Part shown: positions 28,387 through 42,659 of the stretch, one piece after another
Numbering within the stretch: the stretch's first letter is position 1
Layout: each line of letters opens with the position of its first letter
Assembly (NCBI RefSeq): GCF_009730915.1
Contig: NC_052471.1
Coordinates: 29,484,185-29,548,184 of the forward strand
Reading direction: 5' to 3'
Origin: Dioscorea cayenensis subsp. rotundata
Taxonomy: Eukaryota > Streptophyta > Magnoliopsida > Dioscoreales > Dioscoreaceae
DNA: 64,000 nucleotides
Made by a program: the position numbers and the translations under genes
Notes under the pieces: generated by a model
Told to the model about the DNA's origin: nothing
Database searches by the model: none
What the model saw: the letters and a program-made list of their open reading frames with translations, nothing else

Positions 28387-28500
28387 ATATTTTTTTAACC
28401 CCCTTGATAGTCTAAGAGGGCAAAGGTACTAAAAATAAGAGTGACACATAATTTCGAGTTCAAAATCATCTATTTAACTAACCTAAGTCTTTGCCGTTTA
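28387..28500 (+). repeat. Possible tRNA-derived SINE head
   Basis: The segment contains an A-box-like TAGTCTAAGAGG (about 28409) and, about 50 bp later, a B-box-like CGAGTTCAAAATC (about 28456), the spacing of a pol III promoter in tRNA-derived SINEs. The body beyond is not recognisable. This is a motif-level call only. Confidence 0.3.
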
Positions 28501-28919
28501 GACTAATTTTTATAAATTTATAAATAAATAAATAAATAAATAAAAATGTTAACTATTTTATTTTGTGAATTTCTACATATAAATATAGTACATAGAGCCT
28601 TTTTTATGAGATTATTAGCCTATTTTTATAAGAGTATGTAGTCAATATATATATATATATAGACTGAATTAAAAATATTATATCATAACGAGGACAAGCA
28701 GTTGTAGATTTTTTTTTATTTTTTTGAGGGGACATCATCGGTAATCCAATTGATTAGAGCCAATATCATTGGAATTTGATGAACTAATTAATTTATAACT
28801 ATTTTTATGGTTCTCAAAATAATCTAAGTTGGCATGTTCTCTACCTCATGTAAATTTTTTTTTGTGATAAGTACTATATATTTCAGGGGCTTATGTATGA
28901 CTGAAAATTAATCATTTAG

Positions 28920-29490
28920 CTCGTATATTTTTAGCTATGCACATTTTCAGTTTTGAGAAAGGGTTTGCACATTTTCAGTTTTGAGAAAGGGTTTGGGCTA
29001 CAAGCCTGTATCCACAATTGATGATTATTACCATTAATATTTTTAATAGGTCATGAATTTGAGATCTTTGAACGTCCGAATCTTATTTTTTCACATAAGA
29101 TCAAGAACGTTTTAAGCTATGTATGGGTTGATAATTAATCGTTTAGTTCTCACACTTTTAGCTAGGAGTAAGGGTTTGAGCTACGAGCCTGTACCCATAA
29201 CTGGTGATCATTACCATTAATATTTTTAATGAGTCTTGAACTTGATATTTTTGAATGTCTCACTCTGATTTTTTTCATATTGGATCAAGTACGTTGTTAG
29301 TTATGTATGAGATGAAAATTAATCGTTTAGCTCTAACACTTCCAACTTGTATCTAGGTTTGGGCTACTAACCTGTACCCATAACCGGTAATCATTATCAA
29401 TAAAATTTTTAATGGGTTTTGAACTTGAGATCTTTAAATATCTCACCCTCATTTTTTCACATGGGATCAGATACCACTAGGCTATGAGTC
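28920..29490 (-). repeat. SINE-like sequence in about three tandem copies (183-bp period)
   Basis: The word GGGTTTGRGCTACNAGCCTG recurs at 28989, 29172 and 29356, a period of about 183-184 bp. On the minus strand the rightmost copy has an A-box-like TAGCCTAGTGGTATCTG (29484-29468) and a B-box-like CAAGTTCAAAACCC (about 29427-29414). The other two copies keep the B-box side but have lost the head. Whether the tandem state arose from the SINE or by later duplication is not visible. Confidence 0.5.
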
Positions 29491-29932
29491 TTTTATTGTC
29501 TATTTACAATAACATAAATGTTTATTTAAATAAAAAAATAAGATAAAAAATAGATTGATCTGCAACATGGGATCTGGTCTTTTGGGGTAAATGAGATAAA
29601 ATATTTTATTTTATTTATTTATTTTTTAAAAAGAAAGAGAGTTAAAAAAAATAAATAAAATCATAGAAGGTGAGGTTGTATGAGCTATTAAACATTAAGT
29701 TAAAAGAAAAATCTAAATTTTTTAATGATATTTAAGAAAAAAAAAAAAAGCATTGTTGATATTTTTACAAGGTCAAGGGGTTAATCATAAAATTACATAA
29801 CACTTCAGAAAGAAATCATCATCGTCATTCTGTAATAATAACTGTTTACAAGGATCTATTTGCGAAAAGAATCCTCTCCGCGAATAACCTTACCGGGGGT
29901 TACCGTAAAATACTAATCCTAGTATAAAAGAA
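29491..29932. other. AT-rich spacer upstream of SMAP1
   Basis: Mostly A/T runs to about 29820, then a more complex 100-bp proximal promoter. No gene is supported. Confidence 0.5.
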
Positions 29933-29940
29933 GGACGAAG
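29933..29940 (+). promoter_or_regulatory. TATA box of SMAP1
   Basis: TATAAAAG lies 23 nt before the first ATG (29963) and 38 nt before the second (29978). With usual spacing, transcription would start near 29963-29970, which argues that the second ATG is the one translated. Confidence 0.55.
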
Positions 29941-29962
29941 ACAAGGCCTCGCCGGAGAAGGG

Positions 29963-30175
29963 ATGAAGACGCCGACGATGTCCTACCAGCTCTACAACCA
30001 GGACCTCATGGACGACTTTAGCGGCGCTTCAGTGGGTATGGAGGTCGACGACGGTGACCCTCTTGAGATCCTCGGCGCCGCCGCTGAGTTTGAGAATAAG
30101 CACCAGCCCCCTCCCATCGACGCCGACTTCTTCAACTCTTTTGAGGATGATTTCGATGACTCTGACGTCGCCTGA
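29963..30175 (+). CDS. SMAP1: SMALL ACIDIC PROTEIN 1 homologue, single coding exon, 65-70 aa
   Basis: The product is rich in Asp/Glu and ends DADFFNSFEDDFDDSDVA, which matches the conserved C-terminus of Arabidopsis SMAP1 (ending DADFFNKFDDDFDDTDIN). The middle segment MEVDDGDPLEILG is also conserved. SMAP1 is needed for normal response to the synthetic auxin 2,4-D and has been linked to the COP9 signalosome/SCF machinery. Two in-frame Mets occur; the TATA position favours the second (29978), giving 65 aa, while the first gives 70. The long T-rich region downstream with splice-like sites may be a 3' untranslated intron. Confidence 0.88.
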   Translation: MKTPTMSYQLYNQDLMDDFSGASVGMEVDDGDPLEILGAAAEFENKHQPPPIDADFFNSFEDDFDDSDVA

Positions 30176-30284
30176 TCCATTGGTATGGTTTCGTCATCTG
30201 GGAAACTAGGGTTTGTTGTTCTCGTTCCGTTTCTGCTGGAATTAGGGTTTCGTTTGAGAAAGACATCGTGGATTTGTTGCTTTC

Positions 30285-31330
30285 TGAATTGAATGTTTGG
30301 ATTGTGGATAAAAATTAAATATTTATGTTATGGTATAAAATTATGATGGATGACACTGTTTTTATATCTAATCAATGTGATTTTAGACTTGCTTTTGTGT
30401 TTTGATTTTGAATGCTTGGATTGTGATTAAAAATTTAGTCTTTATGTTTTGGTATATCGAATCAGTGTGATTTATGGACTTTGTTTTGTAATTTGTCTGT
30501 GTTTTTTTGTTGCTATTCAATGCTTGTATTTCTTTGTGATTTTGAAGACCTGCTATGAATGCCATCACTTTGGTACTTGTTGATCTTGAATGCTTAAATT
30601 GTGGAAAAAAATGCTAGTCTTTGTCTCTTGATATGAAATTAGGATACAAAGTACAGTAGATAAATGTAATCAATGTGATTTATGAACCTTGATTTTGTGA
30701 TTTTTTTACGTTTTTGTTTTTACTGCTCTTTTAGTCTTGTATTTTGTTCTGCTTTCTGAATGGCCTGCTATCGGTACCTTCTTGCCATGGATTTGATTTG
30801 AATGTCTAAATTGTGGATTAGAAAGTAAGGTTTTTAGTGTCTTGATGTGCAGTAAGGATGAAAAACACAGTTTTGTGATTTGTTTGTGTGTGCTTTCAGA
30901 TGGCTTTTTGTTTCTTCTAAAGTTTGGGTTTTGTTTTAAAAAAATACCTGTTATGAGTGCCTTTTTGCTATGGATTTGATACTTGCTGATTGGAATGATT
31001 GGATTGTCGATAAAAATTTGGTCTTTCTTTCTTGGTATAAAATTAGGATGAGAAAACATGGTTGACAGTTCTAATCATTGTGGGTTACAGTCTTGATTTT
31101 GTGAAAAAAACCTTCCATTCCTTGTTAAATTTTTCTTTAAAAATGTTTTATTTGAAGGGAACACCTGCTATGTGTGCCTTTGAGCCGTTGATTTGATGCT
31201 TGCTTATATGACTGCTTGAATTACGGACAAAAATCAAGGTTTGCGTGTGCGTGTGTGTGTGTTGATATATATTCAGGATGAAAGGCACTGTTGAAAAATC
31301 TAATCCATGTGATTTATACCCTTGATTTTG
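30285..31330. repeat. Decayed tandem array downstream of SMAP1
   Basis: The pair of words TTGAATGCTTGGATTGTGG and GTGATTTATGAACCTTGATT recurs in diverged form: first word near 30285, 30408, 30587, 30798, 30985 and 31207; second near 30377, 30473, 30677, 31079 and 31310. Spacing is irregular (about 120-225 bp), indicating an old array with insertions and deletions. The region is T-rich and intron-like. Confidence 0.6.
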
Positions 31331-33344
31331 TGACTTGCATGCTTTTTGATTTTGGGAGAACGATGCATCTTGGGCATATTTCGATTGGGACCAAATGAAG
31401 GGGGAAGGAGCAAAATACTTTATAATGAATTTTTCTTCATTTGCTTAAATATCTCATTTTCTTCTTCTAACCAAACACAATGAAACAGCTTCCCACCATT
31501 TTTCCTCAATCTAAACACACTGGATAAGTTGGTTTCCTTGGTGTTGAATTGCTTTCCATTGATAAAATCCTGCTTGTGTTCACAAAGGTTGATGATTCCA
31601 TACATTATTTATATTCTGAATATGTGATGTTTGTGTAGCATTGTCGTTTGATGTCAAGTTTTTAGCAGGATATTTTTTCAGTACATGCAACATTGTTTGC
31701 TGTCTGATTTTTTCGCAAGGTATCTTTTGAGTTAATATAGCATCTCTGTTCGATGTCAGATTTTTTGCAAGTTGATTTTTTTTTAGTATAGAAGTAACTA
31801 GATGGTCATTATATATGGAAATAAACTTTGAAGAATTGTATGACGAATCTTTCGTGTCCACATTTTATTTCCTTCTTTCAAGTTATCGGTTAAGTTTTTC
31901 TTGAGCTGAACTGTTTACTAGGAGGATGAGATGAATCAAAAGACAATTAAAAAAAAAAAAATACAAAACAAACGAGGACAACCTAGATTTAGTAGGATTC
32001 TGCTCTTTACAATGTTTGTAGGTGGCTGAAATAACCATTTTCTAGTTCACTTATGCAAGTCCAATTTCCTAAAAAGACAAACAAAGGGAAATACAGAAGG
32101 TATATAAATGTCTCTAGTGATCATACTGACATTAATGTCTGATAGATCTATAGATACATTTTGTCTATAATTTGAACAATTTTTTTGATACGATAGGTTG
32201 ATCTTTGATACTGTATTATTGTATTTACTCTTTTATGTCATCTATTTCTTTTCTTTATTCTGCATGTTGCAAATGCTCAAATTGAAATTTTTACAAATGC
32301 ATTATGGTCCATTCAATTCAGAAAAGAAGGCTTTGGTTTTCAATGCAGAAATTTTCTGCTTATGTTACGTTTGGGTTTTATTGATTCATTACCAGCACAT
32401 ATTTACTGCATGAGAAACGCTATTCATCACGAATAGCTTTTACGAAATCCAACAGGAATACTAACCCAGAACTAATGTTAACATTCCCAGTTCTGGGTTA
32501 GTATTCGTGTTGGATTTCATGAAGGCTATTCATAATAGCATTGCTCTTACTACGTATGTGTTTATGTTAGAAGTATTTAGGGGGGGTGTTTAGTATTCCC
32601 AGTTCTGGGTTAGTATTCGTGTTGGATTTTATAAAGGCTATTCGTAATAGCGTTGCTCTTACTACGTATGTGTTTATGTTAGAAGTAGTGTTGGGGGGAT
32701 GTTTAGTATATTGATTTATAATTTTTAATTAATAATAATAATTTATTAAAAAATATTTTGCGGGTTCAATTTGCTTCCGTGCCTTGCGAACCCATCGGTC
32801 CAGCCACAATTTGTTTTGGAGTTTTGAAAATAGTTGAGGGACCCTGATGCAAAATGAAACTTTTGCTGGGATGTAGTGTAACTTTCCCCTTTTTTTTTGA
32901 AAAATAAAAAAAACGAGGTTATTAACTTATTATTTTTAAATTTTATTTATTTATTTAAAAATAAATAAATAAATAAATAAACTATAGCTTAAGAACAGTT
33001 ATCAATGATAACAAACCAGTCTAAAAACAACTTTTTTTAAAAAAAAAAAAAATTAAGAAAAACAGAGTTTATATCAAGAAAAACACTGGAAATTTTGTAC
33101 TAAAGATCAAAATGGTTATCATTTCTAAATCAAGGGGCTCTCTATAAATAATACAAACTGAAGGGGTTTTTCATGAAAGTATAAAAAAGTTTTTCAAGGG
33201 ACCATTTGTTACTTTTACTCCAGTTATATAGAAACTCAAAAGTCCAAACACCGCCATCTCCAGCACCTTCGCTCCGGCTTCACTGCGACCTCGTCGTCGC
33301 CGATCTCCGGCTCTCCGGCGAGGGCATCGTTGCGGTAGAGATCC
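31331..33344. other. Spacer between SMAP1 and CSL4
   Basis: Contains a foldback plus tandem repeat at 32412-32700 (listed separately) and A/T-rich low-complexity DNA at 32880-33060. The last 120 bases are GC-rich and form the CSL4 leader. No gene is supported. Confidence 0.5.
32412..32700. repeat. Foldback repeat with tandem duplication of one arm
   Basis: The left arm (32413-32475, AACGCTATTCATCACGAATA ... CTAACCCAGAACT) is the inverted copy of 32490-32549 (AGTTCTGGGTTAGTATTCGT ... AATAGCATTGCT), with a loop of about 15 nt. The right arm and its flank are then repeated once more, with a period of 112 bp (CCCAGTTCTGGG at 32486 and 32598). No coding capacity; the element family is unknown. 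Confidence 0.75.
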
Positions 33345-35582
33345 ATGGCGGCCATGAGGATGGAGCAAGGAGAAGCGGATCTCGTCACCCCTGGCGAGAA
33401 GCTAGGCGATGCCACCGTCCTCATCGCCGGGAAAGGAGCTTATCTCTCCCCCAATGGCCGCACAATCCACGCTTCCCTCACTGGCCTTCGCGTCCTTACT
33501 CCACCTCCATCCGGTTCCTCCGATCAGGTGATTAGGGTTAGGGTTTTGGTTAGGGTTTAACTGTTTTCGCTAAATTTTCGTTTTTTTTTTTTTGTTGGTT
33601 TTTAGAGATCCATTGTTGATGTTGTTGGTCATCGATCGCATGGCCCTGTTCCTGAACCTGGATCAATCGTCGTTGTTCGGGTATGCTTTCTTAATTGCAG
33701 TGATTTTTTTCTTTTTTTTTTTTTTTTCTCTCTTGAATGATCTGATTCACTGTTCTTCTTCTTTGATTTATTATTATTATTATTTTTTATATTTTTATTG
33801 TTGATAGCTTGTTGTTCTTTGATTTTAGGTTACAAAAGTTATGGCTAGAATGGCTTCAGCTGATATAATGTGTGTGGGATCAAAGGCTGTGAAGGAAAAG
33901 TTTACTGGTATTATTAGGTATGCAATGTTAATTGAAAAGGAAAAATATATGTATATTATATGCATATGTTTTGAAAAAACAAAAAGATAATGGCACAATG
34001 CTTCATTCTTAGTGATCAAAGAATGATATTTTGAGTATGATGGTGAATTTGGAGCCCTTTCACTTGGATCGTTTCTGAGTTTCATGTGAGCTGACAATGC
34101 TGAATGAGTAGCTTTTTTTTTAATTTAAAATAAAACTGAATGAATAGCTTCATTATGTGTTTTTGTTTATTGGACTTAGAGGTTTTTTTTTTAAAAAAAA
34201 ATCAATATTTTACATTTGATGTTCAAGTTATGGTATTTGATTGACTTTCCAAGTGGTTCTTGTCTAGACTGGGTTCATTGCATAACCATTTCTTGACTAT
34301 GAGATGCATGAAAATCATCGATCTTAGGTTTTATAACTATTTGCTTTCAATGGTTTTGGTCCATTACAACCAGTTTATATCTCTCTCTGTGGATTTAGTA
34401 TATTCCTGTTTGGGTGTGTATGATGCAGTCTTTGTAGTCTCACTCATTGAGTGAACTAAGTTTTCCTTTAGTTATTAGATCCCACTTTTACTATGATTTA
34501 CAGTAGCTCGTATTATTTCTTAGAAACGATCTTTTTTATCATTACGACTGATTTATTTCATCAATGTTCACCTTGGCGGACTGTGTTTTGCTTTTATTAA
34601 TAAATTTTACTTTTACTAGAATATACGGTAACTCAGGTTATTGTTAGAAAGATTGGAATTAATCTTCTTTCCCTTCTATCATTACTACTGGTGTACTTAA
34701 CTGATGTTCTCCTTCATTGCATCCATCTGTTATCTTTGGCCATTATATTTTATGTGTTTGTGCTGTCCAAGGTATCTTCTTCTACTCAAAATTAGGATCA
34801 CATTTGTTAGAGCTTAGAAATGATGAAAACAATCTTTTATTTTATTATTTGTAAAGCCAAACTTTGTAGATTTATTGTAATGCATTTTTGCATCAACAGG
34901 CAACAAGATGTCCGGGCAACTGAGATTGATAAGGTAGACATGTATTTGTCTTTTCGCCCCGGTGACATTGTTAGGGCCTTGGTGGTATGTTTTCTTCTTT
35001 CTTCAATTCAGTTTCAACCAGTTCTACGCATTGGTCTTCATATATTTCTTGAAGACGCACGTTTTATTTTTCGATCTCCTTAAATAATTTAAGCAGCATA
35101 AATATATCAATTCTTATTTATTTGAAGCTCTCGCTTGGAGATGCCAGAGCATATCACCTTTCAACAGCAAGAAATGAATTGGGTGTCATATCTGCTCAAA
35201 GCATATCTGGTAAGTTTTTTTCTTGTTCTCATTGCATAACTTGAACTCCATTATAATAATTATCATAATAAAATTTTTATTTTTAATTTATTTGGACTCA
35301 TTTTATTATTATCATCTTAATTCAGTTGAGTTGTTCCTTGTGCAAAACTATTTGGTGGTCAATTCTGAATGCTTAATTTATTTGTTTGATATTTAGCTTA
35401 AATTTACAAGAAAGTTTGGGAATTTTTACAAGACAAAAACTCAAAATTTGTGATTTTATTGTGTTTCAGGTGGTGTTATGGTGCCGATAAGTTGGACAGA
35501 GATGCAATGTCCATTGACTGGCCAAATTGAACATAGAAAAGTTGCCAAAGTACCACCTAAATCAGAAGTAAAAGATGAGTAA
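33345..35582 (+). CDS. CSL4: Exosome complex component CSL4, 6 exons, 208 aa
   Basis: Exons are 33345-33527, 33606-33680, 33829-33917, 34900-34984, 35128-35209 and 35470-35582, totalling 627 nt with GT-AG junctions. CSL4 is one of the RNA-binding cap subunits of the nuclear and cytoplasmic RNA exosome. The N-terminal domain has the conserved VTPGEKLGD and GKGAYLSPNG. An S1 fold follows (PEPGSIVVVRVTKVMARMAS, then DKVDMYLSFRPGDIVRALVLSLGD). The C-terminus contains MQCPLTGQIEHRKVAKV, with only one Cys visible where animal members have a zinc-ribbon-like region. Start is the first Met in the GC-rich first exon; a second Met lies 3 codons on. Confidence 0.94.
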
Positions 35583-35884
35583 AACTGCATCTAACTCTTT
35601 AAAATTTCAACTTCAAAGTCATAGTTATGTTTTGGTGTTGGGACTTTTTGAGTAGTTGTCTGTTCAATGGAAATGATATGAAATTTTGTAGTTCATGTTA
35701 AGAGTAGTGCTATGTCCTTTCTTTGGTTGTTTATTTTTTTAGAAATAATTTATTGATAAATAACACAATTTCTAACCAATATAAAAATACAGATAGTGAA
35801 CAAATAGTTTTTTGAGGTTTGGTTATTCACAAAAAAGAATTCTGAGTTTGAGTATTCACAGAAAGCTCGTTGGACTTTTCTATT

Positions 35885-36239
35885 CTATTGTATTCTATTG
35901 TCATAAAAGTGAGGTTGATGGAAATGTTTTTTAGTTTTTTTTAAGCAAAAACACATAAGATTAAATGAAATGTCAGATATTAAACAGAAAGATCAAATAT
36001 TAAACAAAAATGTATTATATGTTAAATGAACATTTATGTAATTACATGAAAACACATAATGTTAAACAAAAATTATTAATCGAGTAAGATATGTCGTAGA
36101 TTGAATAAATCGACTTTTAGTGAAACGCATGGGATCGAAAAAAATAAACCCGTCAGAAAGGAATTATTTGGTAAATTCAAATATAGAGTATTTATTTGGG
36201 ATGTTTTGAAATTTTCAAAAACTTATAATTAATTTTCCC
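35885..36239 (-). repeat. AT-rich dispersed repeat, copy 2
   Basis: Read on the minus strand it starts GGGAAAATTAATTATAAGTT and carries TTTGTTTAACATTATGTG and GTAATTACATAAATG, matching the copy at 23316-23690. No coding sequence. Confidence 0.5.
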
Positions 36240-36902
36240 ATAAAAATATCAATGTATTTGGGAAGCTAATGGTGAAGATACAAACAAGCTACAAATCATT
36301 TCAAAGATGCAAGAACATGGCACATTGTTTCTTGTGTTAATGTTGAGGTGATATGGTCCTAGTTCTCACACTCATGGGTCACCACCCAACATGACTTGGT
36401 CCTTAATGTGGGCATCAAGTTAGGTTATGTGTTGTTTTAGTAACACTACATAAGATTAGGTCTAAATCATAAAAATTCAAAAAAATAATAATTGAGGCTG
36501 AAATAACAGCCGGGCTAAACTATGAGGGTGCAAAATAAATTTAAATAAAAAAATTTGATAAATTGTCCTTTTCCATCAACTTGTTGGAAGAGAAAGGAAC
36601 TAATGAACAAACCCCTTTTTTCTTTTTCTTTTTTTCTTTCAAATTTTCAGCTTGCCTTTGGGTTAACAAGCATGCTTATTAACATCTAATAATTCTAAAC
36701 AACCCTTGTTAGAAACTTTTGATTATTTTAATCAATACATGTGTTAAGTATTTTTTTAAAAAAATAATTTTAATAATATTCATTAAATCAAAGTTCCAAT
36801 TCCATCAAGCCTAACTTCTATTATATATATATATATATAGAGACAAAAATTAACCCAAAAACAAACACTAAAAGAGAGGTTATATATATATAGACAATAC
36901 AT

Positions 36903-37076
36903 CTTCTATGAATGTCTAATTATCAGCTATTGGATTGATAGTGATGAATAGTAATTATCATATATGTTACTTTAATAACTCTTTTTCATCAATATTGATC
37001 GTTGAATCGAAATTCAATGATTGATAATGAATTGATAATGAACGTCCATAGGTTTACCTATGGACGTCCATAGAAG
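36903..37076. mobile_element. Small TIR element (174 bp), MITE-like
   Basis: The ends CTTCTATGAATGTC and (reverse complement of the right end) CTTCTATGGACGTCC are inverted repeats. Near the right end ACGTCCATAGGT and ACCTATGGACGT form a 12-bp perfect palindrome with a 2-nt loop (37041-37066). A related remnant lies in reverse orientation at 13001-13200. Target duplication is not clear, so the superfamily is open. Confidence 0.6.
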
Positions 37077-37317
37077 AATGATCCTCATATATATATATAT
37101 ATATATATATCAACAAGTAGCCATTCATAAGCCAACATAATGACATTTCATTTAAAATCTTAAAGGCAAATGAAAGGCAACAAACTGAACAAGCTGCTGA
37201 ACAGACATTTCTTAGTTTTTGCACTGGAAGTATAAGAGTAGACAAAATAAACCAGGAAAGGAAGACATCTTATTCCACAATGAAACATTGGATTTAAAGC
37301 AAATATGGGCTTTTTTC

Positions 37318-40532
<3,215 letters not shown>

Positions 40533-40689
40533 TTATTTATTTAATTATTTATTTATCTGGATTTATTTCGGATAAGACCCTGATAAAATTTATTATTATT
40601 TGTATCATTTTATAAATCAATGTTATTTGTATAAAAAGTAAAAACATGCATGTTTTTATTTTAAAATAAAAAAAAACGTGCATGTTTTT

Positions 40690-41040
40690 TTTTACTGGAA
40701 ATACTTTAAAAGTACCTTCAATTTTTATCGTTCAACCAAATTTTAATATTAATATATATATATATATATATATATATTTTAGTCTTTCTGTTATAAAAAT
40801 AGCTGACATTGAGCGAAATGTCCATAAGCTTTTAAATGAAAATACATAATATTGAAGAAAAATGTAAGATATTAAATATCAAAAAATAAATATTAAATAA
40901 AAAAATAATATATTAAGTAAAAATTTATGTGGTAAGATAAGATGCAGTGACAAAAAAAATCAACTGAAAAAAAAAGATTGTTTGGGAATTTAAATGTGAG
41001 AGGATGAAGTTTTGAAACTAACCGACCTATAATTCATTTT
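40690..41040 (-). repeat. AT-rich dispersed repeat, copy 3
   Basis: On the minus strand it has AATTATAGGTC, TTTTTTTTCAGTTGAT, TCACTGCATCTTATC and TTTAATATTT words in the same order as the copy at 23316. A (TA)n run adjoins the left part. More diverged than copies 1 and 2. Confidence 0.45.
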
Positions 41041-42095
41041 TTTAAAATAAAAATTGATTAAAAAATTATTAAAACATTGTATAATTGTCTATTCTAATTC
41101 ATGTATTTGGAGACAGATTAAAGGAGAAGATAGAAATGAAGGATAATTTTTTTAAAAAATATTTTTTTTTTTTAAATTGAAAATTTTCACTACAAAATTG
41201 TTTCTTGTGGTACGCAAACAAATATATTTTTTTTACGGGGATGTGTTAGTAATTAACACTCTTTTGCAGATCATACAATCAAATTTTGTTTATATACCCC
41301 CTTGTAAATAATGTAATTATAATTTACTCCATGAGAAATGGATTATTGTATAAACAAAGTATATATATATATATTTAAATTCAAGATAATCATTTTAAAC
41401 TTGCTTGTGAGGGTGTGTGTGTGTTTTTTTATTATTATATATATATATATATATATGCAATAATTAATTGGGATGTATTATTTGAGTTTATGTAAATTGT
41501 GAACTTGGTAAGGGTGCAAATGAAAATAACCAAAATATTAAACTTTTATCTAGTCAAAGTTTTTTTCAAAAACAAATAATTCAAGTTAGTGCTTGACTAT
41601 GTTAAGAATTGTGTATCAAATGACGTCAACAATAAATCATTTATACTAAAAAATCATAGTTCTTTTTGACTTTTCTAATAATTATTACTTAAGAATTCAA
41701 CATTCAAGATATTAGTCTATAAAATACAAAGTGATGTGTTGATTATATCTTTAATGAAACTATAAAAAAAAATTGAAGCTTTTCAAAAGGAAAAAAAAGG
41801 AAAGGAAATTGTTTGCTATAAAATCTTCATATTTTCAACAGCATAAAAACTTATGCACGGCATGTTCATATTTCTTTTTTCTGTAATATAATATATATTC
41901 GATGTTTTAATTTTATGAAATTGTTTATCTTCAACTCTTCATCCCATTCAACATGTTAACCGGAAAATGTCGCTCCGCCGGCATGACAAATTACGAGTAG
42001 AATTCAAACTCTCTCGACCTCAATCTTTTAGTAAAAATTGAAAAAATTGAATAAAATACCAATTACTCTAGAGAGATGATCTCACTAAACAATTT

Positions 42096-42308
42096 CGTGA
42101 TAGTTAGTATAGAACCGAGATGTGACTCAACCTCATCCGTTGGATTGTCTCGATTCAATAACTTTTAAAGTAAAGGGCATAGATCTTTTCTGATAATTAT
42201 CAATATATCTTTAGATTATATAATAAAAAACAATAAAATTTATAAACCCATGGCTAAGAATGAACCACGTCTTGGTTCCATGGTGATTATCACGGAACCG
42301 AGTCTACC
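42096..42308. repeat. Dispersed repeat of unclear class (copy 2)
   Basis: It starts GTGATAGTTAGTATAGAACC and ends GTGATTATCACGGAACCGAG, direct terminal repeats as in the copy at 16446. The right end can form a hairpin (GGTTCC at 42274 with GGAACC at 42294, and GTGAT/ATCAC inside). No coding sequence. Confidence 0.55.
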
Positions 42309-42659
42309 GATAAAAATTCATTACTCTAAAGTATGAATGGCCTTCCCCTCTCTCAATTTTTCAATATTTTAATAAAATAAATAAAAAAATTAAAATTATA
42401 TGTACGTAAACAAATATTTCTATGTAGTTTTATTAAATATTTTTTTAATAAAATATGTGAGAAAAGTTTATCACATATATATAACATCTTGAAATTGAAT
42501 AAATTTATATTTATAAGTGCATAATAAATGTGTTTTAAATTTATTTTTCAAATAAATTTGAAATAAGACGTGAAAAAAAAATTAATTTTCTGTGAGTATG
42601 TATCATCCTGATGATGATACATGATTAACATATGATCAAATCATAAAATGTAGTAGTAT

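Larger units (their letters stand above)
35583..37317. other. Convergent spacer between CSL4 and the ADH3/GSNOR gene
   Basis: Holds the two 3' regions, a dispersed repeat copy (about 35885-36239), a small TIR element (36903-37076), and (TA)n runs at 36822-36838 and 37088-37110. No gene is supported. Confidence 0.55.

Noticed and set aside
29461-29490. GATCAGATACCAC near 29465 as an LTR-retrotransposon primer-binding site
   Set aside because: It resembles the initiator-tRNA complement only partly, no LTR pair flanks it, and it fits better as the A-box end of a SINE-like head.
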